Origin: an uncultured Actinomycetes bacterium
GTDB taxonomy: Bacteria; Actinomycetota; Thermoleophilia; Gaiellales; Gaiellaceae
Length of the DNA stretch: 18,907 nt
Direction: 5' to 3'
Assembly (NCBI GenBank): GCA_903930195.1
Contig: CAIYXH010000150.1
Span: 1 to 18,907, forward strand
The notes under the pieces are model-generated. The model was not told the DNA's origin and ran no database searches. It saw only the letters and a program-made list of their open reading frames with translations. Shown here piece by piece: positions 15,127 to 18,907 of this stretch. The number at the start of each line of letters is the position of its first letter. The first letter of the stretch is position 1. A program made the position numbers and the translations under genes.

Positions 15127-15549
15127 CTAGGACGGAACTTTGGCGCTCATCGCCCACCAGGCGACGGCGAGGGCGACGATGTAGACGGCCGAGAGCGTCG
15201 AGAGCGCGACCGGCTGCCAGCCACCCGCGGGCTTGCGCGTCCACCAGTAGGCGACGGCGGCGGAGACGAGCAGGATCGCGATGCCGGCGCCGGCCACACC
15301 GGAGCCGAGGGAGAGCCAGCCGGTCTTGCCGTAGTGCTCGGTGGACTTCGTCCAGGAGCCGAAGACGAACATCACGACCCACGCGGGCACCGCGGCGGCG
15401 AGCAGCGTGCCGAGCGAGGCGCGGGCGAGAAGGGACTGGTCGGCGACCTTGCCGGCCGAGAGCGAGATCACCGCGATCGCGCCCATCGCGCCGAAGAGGA
15501 CGATCGCCGCGAGGACGTGGACGAAGAGCTCGAGGTCGGCGGAGCTCAT
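15127..15549 (-). CDS. Four-helix integral membrane protein (second of a tandem pair, DUF2269-like)
   Basis: A 140-residue protein with four predicted membrane helices (about 8-31, 45-65, 80-103 and 113-133) and almost no soluble part. The first helix begins with H11-VLAA-IVLFG, a pattern shared with the preceding gene (His11, Ala15, Phe19 and Gly20 align in both), so the two look like diverged tandem paralogues. Such proteins resemble the DUF2269 family of predicted integral membrane proteins, whose function is unknown. The ATG at 15549 overlaps the upstream gene's stop in ATGA, so the two are translated together and may form a heteromer. The conserved membrane histidines could bind haem or metal, which is inference. 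Confidence 0.7.
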   Translation of the reverse strand: MSSADLELFVHVLAAIVLFGAMGAIAVISLSAGKVADQSLLARASLGTLLAAAVPAWVVMFVFGSWTKSTEHYGKTGWLSLGSGVAGAGIAILLVSAAVAYWWTRKPAGGWQPVALSTLSAVYIVALAVAWWAMSAKVPS

Positions 15550-16019
15550 GAGCCCGGCTTCCAGAGCATCAGGAAGAGGATGGCCAGCGTCGCGACGGCG
15601 GAGCCGTACGAGAGGACGAGGGTGCGCGGGTCGCGCATGCGGGCGCGCAGCTCGGCGCTCGGCTGGTCGCCCTGCGCGGCGAGCTGCTCGGCGAAGGCGC
15701 GCGTGGCGGCTTCGCGGCGGCCACCCATCGAGCCGGCGACGCTCGAGACCACGATCAGGAGAATCGAGGCGCTGATCCAGGCCTGGCCGTAGCCGTAGTG
15801 CTGGTCGTGGACGAGCCAGAGGCCGAGGATGAACGAGAGCGGCAGGCCGATCATGATCGCAATCACCGATTTCTGGCTCATGCTCAGGAAGAGCGCGACC
15901 TCGCTGGGGCGCTCGCGGCGCTGCGCGAGGAGACCGAAGATCGTGGCCGCGACGGCTCCGCCGAAGAAGAGAAAGGCGCCCGTGATGTGCAGCGCGATCA
16001 GCCACTGGAAGCGATCCAC
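15546..16019 (-). CDS. Four-helix integral membrane protein (first of a tandem pair, DUF2269-like)
   Basis: A 157-residue protein with four predicted membrane helices (about 6-29, 50-71, 78-97 and 133-153). A charged cytoplasmic or periplasmic loop (about 98-132) lies between helices three and four. The N-terminal block LIALHITGAFLFFGG resembles DUF2269-type proteins and the next gene's first helix. I chose the GTG at 16019 (VDRFQWLIALH) because the family motif begins there. A longer frame reaches 16055, but it would overlap the divergent histidine kinase start at 16046. With this start the divergent gap is 26 bases and would contain the kinase -10 box. Confidence 0.7.
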   Translation of the reverse strand: MDRFQWLIALHITGAFLFFGGAVAATIFGLLAQRRERPSEVALFLSMSQKSVIAIMIGLPLSFILGLWLVHDQHYGYGQAWISASILLIVVSSVAGSMGGRREAATRAFAEQLAAQGDQPSAELRARMRDPRTLVLSYGSAVATLAILFLMLWKPGS

Positions 16020-16030
16020 GGCTGCGAGCG

Positions 16031-16036
16031 TACGCT
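16031..16036 (+). promoter_or_regulatory. TACGCT -10-like box before pdtaS
   Basis: TACGCT ends nine bases before the ATG at 16046, the same box and spacing as in front of the HNH gene. This suggests a leaderless or nearly leaderless transcript. It lies in the 26-base gap between divergent genes. No -35 consensus is seen 17 bases upstream. Confidence 0.4.
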
Positions 16037-16045
16037 TTCGGACGG

Positions 16046-17461
16046 ATGGACGCACGCGAACGGCATCTCAGGCTCCTCACCCAAACGATCGAGGCCGTCA
16101 ATTCGACCCTCGATCTGGAGGAGGTGCTCGCCCAGGTGGCCACCGGCGTGGCCGAGGCGCTCCATGGCGACGCCTGCTTCGTCTATCTCTACGACGATCG
16201 GGCCGGCGAGCTGATCCTGCGCGCCACCCACGGCACGGCGGTCGACGAGATGACGACCCGGCCACGGATGCGTCCGGGCGAGGGGATCACCGGACTCGCG
16301 GCCGAGGAGCGCGTGCCGGTGATGATCGCGAGCGGCGCGAACCGCGACCCGCGCTTCAAGAACTTCCCGAACCTGACCGAGGACGAGTACGAGTCGATCC
16401 TCGCCGTCCCGATCCTCGCCCGCGGGGAGCGGCTCGAAGGGGCGCTCAACCTGCGTACCCGCGCCCCGCGCGATTTCACGCAGGACGAGATGGACCTCCT
16501 GCTCGCGATCGCGGCGCAGGTGGCGCAGTCGATCGAGCACGCGAAGCTCTACGCCGAGGCGCAGCGCCGCGTGCACGAGCTCGAGGCGCTCGCGCGGATC
16601 TCGGAGGCGGTCTCGGAGGCTCTCTACCTCGAGGAGTCGCTCGAGGCGATCGTGAAGACGACGATGGACGCGCTCGCCGCGACGGGTGCCGCGCTCGTGC
16701 TCGAGGACGGCAAGGTCGCGTGGCCCGAGGGAAAGGCGGACGTCCACGCCATCCGGCAGCCGCTCCGCTGGCGCGGCCGGCAGATCGGCGAGCTCGTCGC
16801 CGACCGCAGCACACCGTTCACCGAGGCCGCCGAGGAGCTCCTCGGCTCGATCGCCCAGCAGGCGGCCGTGGCGCTCGAGCATGGCCGTGCCGTGATGCGC
16901 GGCGTCCTCGCCCAGGAGATCCACCACCGCGTCAAGAACAACCTCCAGACGGTCGCCTCGCTGCTGCGTCTGCAGGCGCGCGCGTCCGACAACATCGACC
17001 CGCGCAAGGCGCTCGAGGACTCCGTCAACCGGATCCTTGCGATCGCCGCGGTGCACGATGTGCTGACCGAGCGGCGCGAGGACGACGTCGACCTCGCCGA
17101 GCTGCTCGGCCGGCTGCGGGCGATGCTCGTGCAGAGCGTCGGGGCGGGCCGCGAGGTGCAGGCGTCGTTCGAGCCGGTGCTGCTCGCAGGGCAGAAGGCG
17201 ACCTCGCTCGCCCTCGTCTTCTCGGAGCTCCTCGGCAACGCGATCGAGCACGGCGGCAAGCACATCGACGTCACCCTCGTCCAGGAGGGCGAGGAGATCG
17301 TGCTCGCGGTCTCCGACGACGGCCCCGGCCTGAAAGAGGAGGAGCCGACCGGAACCGGCCTCTCGATCGTCCGTGCGCTCGTCCGCGACGAGCTGCGCGG
17401 CTCGTTCGAGCTCACCTCGCAAGACGGTGCGCGCGCCGAAGTCCGTTTCCCCGCGCAGTAG
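16046..17461 (+). CDS. pdtaS: Soluble sensor histidine kinase, GAF plus HisKA_2 (PdtaS type)
   Basis: Cytosolic two-component kinase expected to phosphorylate the ANTAR regulator encoded next door. The 471-residue protein has an N-terminal GAF domain (about 20-165, with GEGITGLAAEERVPVMIA). A second, shorter GAF/PAS-like region (about 180-280) follows. Next are the HisKA_2 phosphoacceptor box EIHHRVKNNLQTV (291-303, His293/294) and an HATPase with the N-box ELLGNAIEHG (394-403), DDGPG (424-428) and GTGLS (436-440). No membrane helix is present, so it senses an internal signal. Mycobacterial PdtaS has the same order of GAF, PAS, HisKA_2 and HATPase and similar length. All catalytic motifs are intact. 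The stop lies 18 bases before the regulator's start. Confidence 0.88.
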   Translation: MDARERHLRLLTQTIEAVNSTLDLEEVLAQVATGVAEALHGDACFVYLYDDRAGELILRATHGTAVDEMTTRPRMRPGEGITGLAAEERVPVMIASGANRDPRFKNFPNLTEDEYESILAVPILARGERLEGALNLRTRAPRDFTQDEMDLLLAIAAQVAQSIEHAKLYAEAQRRVHELEALARISEAVSEALYLEESLEAIVKTTMDALAATGAALVLEDGKVAWPEGKADVHAIRQPLRWRGRQIGELVADRSTPFTEAAEELLGSIAQQAAVALEHGRAVMRGVLAQEIHHRVKNNLQTVASLLRLQARASDNIDPRKALEDSVNRILAIAAVHDVLTERREDDVDLAELLGRLRAMLVQSVGAGREVQASFEPVLLAGQKATSLALVFSELLGNAIEHGGKHIDVTLVQEGEEIVLAVSDDGPGLKEEEPTGTGLSIVRALVRDELRGSFELTSQDGARAEVRFPAQ

Positions 17462-17467
17462 GAGCAC

Positions 17468-17473
17468 TACTCT
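17468..17473 (+). promoter_or_regulatory. TACTCT -10-like box before pdtaR
   Basis: TACTCT ends six bases before the ATG at 17480, exactly where a -10 box would sit if transcription started on the A of the start codon. No Shine-Dalgarno occurs in the 18-base gap except a GGAG directly after the kinase stop (17461-17464), about 15 bases away. The regulator may therefore have its own leaderless promoter in addition to read-through from pdtaS. Confidence 0.4.
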
Positions 17474-17479
17474 TCCGGG

Positions 17480-18049
17480 ATGCGGATTCTGATCGCAGAA
17501 GACGAGACGATCATTCGTCTCGACCTCCGAGGCGTGCTCGAGCGCAGCGGGCACGAAGTCGTGGCCGAGGCGCGCGACGGCCGGGAGGCGATCGACCTCG
17601 CGCGGGAGCACGAGCCCGACCTCGCGATCATGGACGTGAAGATGCCGAACGTCGACGGCATCGACGCGGCCCGCGCGATCCTCGAGGAGCGGCCGATCCC
17701 GATCGTGATCCTCACCGCGTTCGGCCAGCCGGAGCTCGTCGAGCGTGCGGTCGAGGCAGGCGCCTACAGCTATCTCGTCAAGCCCTTCCGCGAGCAGGAC
17801 ATCGTCCCCGCGATCGAGACGGCCCGTGCGCGGCACGAGGAGCTCGTCGCTGCGCGGGCCGAGGCAGACACGCTCTCCGAGGCGCTCGTCGCGCGCAAGG
17901 CGATCGAGCGCGCGAAGGGCCTGCTGATGGAAAAGGAGAAGCTCACCGAGTCGGAGGCCTTCGGGCGGCTCCGGAAGGCGAGCCAGGTGTCGGGACGTCC
18001 GTTGCGCGTGATCGCCGAGGCGGTCATCGACACGTTCGTCCCCTCCTGA
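17480..18049 (+). CDS. pdtaR: ANTAR-domain response regulator (PdtaR type, RNA-binding antiterminator)
   Basis: Response regulator that binds RNA rather than DNA. On phosphorylation, ANTAR proteins dimerise and bind paired hexaloop hairpins to change termination or translation. The 189-residue protein has a receiver domain (1-115) with acidic pocket E7-D8, phosphoacceptor D52 in MDVKMP, T79 and K101 in LVKPF. A linker helix leads to the ANTAR domain (about 131-186) with RKAIERAKGLLMEKEKLTES and the conserved aromatic/basic pattern after it. Sequence and length closely resemble Mycobacterium Rv1626 (PdtaR). In mycobacteria pdtaS and pdtaR are in different places, whereas here they are adjacent. 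ATG at 17480 is chosen from family length. Its stop overlaps the clpS ribosome site. Confidence 0.92.
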   Translation: MRILIAEDETIIRLDLRGVLERSGHEVVAEARDGREAIDLAREHEPDLAIMDVKMPNVDGIDAARAILEERPIPIVILTAFGQPELVERAVEAGAYSYLVKPFREQDIVPAIETARARHEELVAARAEADTLSEALVARKAIERAKGLLMEKEKLTESEAFGRLRKASQVSGRPLRVIAEAVIDTFVPS

Positions 18050-18053
18050 GGTG
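18048..18053 (+). promoter_or_regulatory. Ribosome site deciding the clpS start
   Basis: GAGGTG lies six bases before the GTG at 18060, an ideal distance, and overlaps the pdtaR stop codon. A GTG at 18051 is also in frame but lies within this ribosome site and has no signal of its own. The start at 18060 is therefore preferred. Confidence 0.7.
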
Positions 18054-18059
18054 AGAGCG

Positions 18060-18356
18060 GTGAGCGCCGGCACGCTGACCCCGCCGCAGGAGCGGCTCGA
18101 CACGGGCTCGGGCACCGGGCACGGAAACGCCTGGCGGGTGATCGTGCTGAACGACGACCACAACACCTTCGAGGGCGTGGCCTTCGCCCTCGCGCAGACG
18201 CTTCCCGGCGTCGACTACGACAAAGGCATGACGTTCGCGAACACGATTCACTCCTCGGGTCGCGCGACGGTCTGGTCGGGGCACCAGGAGGCTGCCGAGC
18301 TCTACCACTCGCAACTCGAGGGCCACGGCCTCACCCTCGCGCCGTTGGAGCGCTGA
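18060..18356 (+). CDS. clpS: ATP-dependent Clp protease adaptor ClpS
   Basis: Small adaptor that delivers N-degron proteins to ClpA/ClpC-ClpP. The 98-residue protein has a flexible N-terminal tail (1-22), needed in this family to engage the unfoldase. The fold core follows: WRVIVLNDDHNTFEGV (25-40), a helix up to about 60, then TIHSSGRATV (62-71) and a C-terminal helix-strand. The degron-binding acidic residues N31-D32-D33 and His64 are present. At the position of the E. coli gate residue Met40 there is Phe37, as in the NDDxHTF-type ClpS variants. It overlaps the regulation of pdtaR through a shared ribosome site and is probably co-transcribed. The gene ends just before a palindromic repeat. 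Confidence 0.88.
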   Translation: MSAGTLTPPQERLDTGSGTGHGNAWRVIVLNDDHNTFEGVAFALAQTLPGVDYDKGMTFANTIHSSGRATVWSGHQEAAELYHSQLEGHGLTLAPLER

Positions 18357-18381
18357 GGCGCAAGCCGATACCGCTCCAAGC

Positions 18382-18472
18382 GGGACTGGCCCGGCGTTCT
18401 GGGGCCTGTCCCGACCGAAGCGGTGTGCTCTCGCCGGCGCGTCTCGATCGGGACAGGCCGGAGGCCAGTCCC
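18382..18472. repeat. Nested double inverted repeat of the GGGACAG family
   Basis: Two pairs of perfect arms are nested. GGGACTGGCC (18382-18391) pairs with GGCCAGTCCC (18463-18472), and inside it GGCCTGTCCCGA (18403-18414) pairs with TCGGGACAGGCC (18448-18459). The 91-base element lies between convergent clpS and the ABC-F gene, and the inner arm shares the GGGACAG core with the repeats at 13540 and 778. The double-arm architecture repeats that of the 515-810 element on a smaller scale. It would form a long cruciform or two-stage RNA hairpin on either strand, with no T-run. Confidence 0.8.
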
Positions 18473-18496
18473 TAGCTTTGCCTTTCGTACCGAGCT

Positions 18497-18907
18497 CTAC
18501 AGCTCCGCGTACAGCGCCTCCCACCGCGCGAGGAGGCCCTCCAGCTCGGTGCGGGCGGTGGTGTGGGCCGAGACCAGCTCCGTGTTCGTCCAGTCGCCGG
18601 CGAGTTGCTGCTCGAGCCCGGCAACCCGCTCCTCGGTCTTCGCGATCTCGCGCTCGACCTGCTCGAGTGCGCCGGGGCCCTTCGGGCGCTCCGCCTTCGG
18701 CTTCACCTGCTTCGGCTTCGCGGCCTTCGGCGCCGCTTCCACCTCGTCGCGGGCGTGGTACTCGGCCCAGCCACCCTCGTAGGAGACGACCTTCTGGTCT
18801 TCGAGCGCGAGCAGCCGTCCGGAGACCGCGTCGAGCAGGGCCCGGTCGTGCGTGACGAGGAGCACGGTGCCGGGGAACGCCTCGAGCGCCGCTTCGAGCG
18901 ACTCACG
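18497..18907 (-). CDS. ABC-F family ATPase, C-terminal part (5' end outside window)
   Basis: The last 136 residues of a protein whose start lies beyond the right edge. The visible part begins with RESLEAALEAFPGT and LLVTHDR (about residues 16-22), the end of the second ABC nucleotide-binding domain with the switch histidine. It continues with VSGRLLALEDQKVVSYEGGWAEY, typical of ABC-F proteins. A Lys/Pro/Ala linker and a C-terminal charged helical hairpin (about 80-136) follow, as in Uup- and EttA-like members. ABC-F proteins bind the ribosome E-site and relieve stalling or confer antibiotic protection. Which subfamily this one is cannot be decided from the fragment. It converges on clpS across the nested repeat. 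Confidence 0.85.
   Translation of the reverse strand, partial: RESLEAALEAFPGTVLLVTHDRALLDAVSGRLLALEDQKVVSYEGGWAEYHARDEVEAAPKAAKPKQVKPKAERPKGPGALEQVEREIAKTEERVAGLEQQLAGDWTNTELVSAHTTARTELEGLLARWEALYAEL

Noticed and set aside
14737..15792. A 351-codon plus-strand open frame spanning the PRC-like and membrane genes
   Set aside because: It is hydrophilic low-complexity sequence running antisense to two better supported genes and through a promoter region.
15998..18166. A 722-codon minus-strand open frame opposite pdtaS and pdtaR
   Set aside because: The plus strand has intact histidine kinase and ANTAR motifs. The antisense frame is composed of Arg/Asp/Glu/Leu-biased shadow sequence.

Overview
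The window looks like chromosomal core DNA from a high-GC actinobacterium. I place it tentatively in the Thermoleophilia (Solirubrobacterales/Gaiellales type). The reasons are the very GC-rich codon third positions, frequent GTG starts, the actinobacterial cell-wall/kinase operon fhaA-fhaB-pstP-rodA-pbpA-pknB, an ANTAR regulator of the PdtaR type, a DUF4446 protein and a VLNASYEPL-type HNH protein. The phylum assignment is firm; the class is inference.

Layout. At 1-512 (+) is the C-terminal end of a membrane protein with a discoidin-like domain. At 513-811 is a roughly 300-bp non-coding, highly structured repeat element. From 9000 down to 812 (-) runs a tightly packed seven-gene operon, fhaA-fhaB-pstP-rodA-pbpA-pknB-ddl. 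Almost every junction is a 1-4 base stop/start overlap. The operon couples septal/lateral peptidoglycan synthesis (SEDS polymerase, class B PBP, D-Ala-D-Ala ligase) to Ser/Thr phosphorylation (PASTA kinase, PP2C phosphatase, two FHA phosphothreonine readers). Divergent from it is a solitary alpha-class DNA adenine methyltransferase (9099-10145), whose end overlaps a convergent Ser/Thr kinase with an unusual polytopic membrane tail (10128-11768). Divergent from that kinase is a coupled pair: a membrane-anchored CARDB-like protein and a DUF4446 protein (11830-13532).

From 13535 on come a hairpin repeat, an HNH protein (13650-14189), a GNAT acetyltransferase with no normal start codon (14186-14686), a small PRC-barrel-like protein, and two tandem paralogous four-helix membrane proteins on the minus strand. 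On the plus strand a PdtaS-like soluble histidine kinase and PdtaR-like ANTAR response regulator sit next to each other, followed by clpS. A nested palindromic repeat separates clpS from the C-terminal end of an ABC-F ATPase that runs off the window.

The most interesting non-gene signal is a family of GGGACAGCCCC-type inverted repeats at three intergenic sites, two of them between convergent genes. These have REP/BIME-like architecture with nested arms. Other points of interest are a PstP without its extracellular domain, the kinase with the polytopic tail, the linked pdtaS-pdtaR pair, and a recurring TAC(G/T)CT box 6-9 bases before start codons that suggests leaderless transcription. I did not find an obvious defence island, CRISPR array, prophage or intact insertion sequence.
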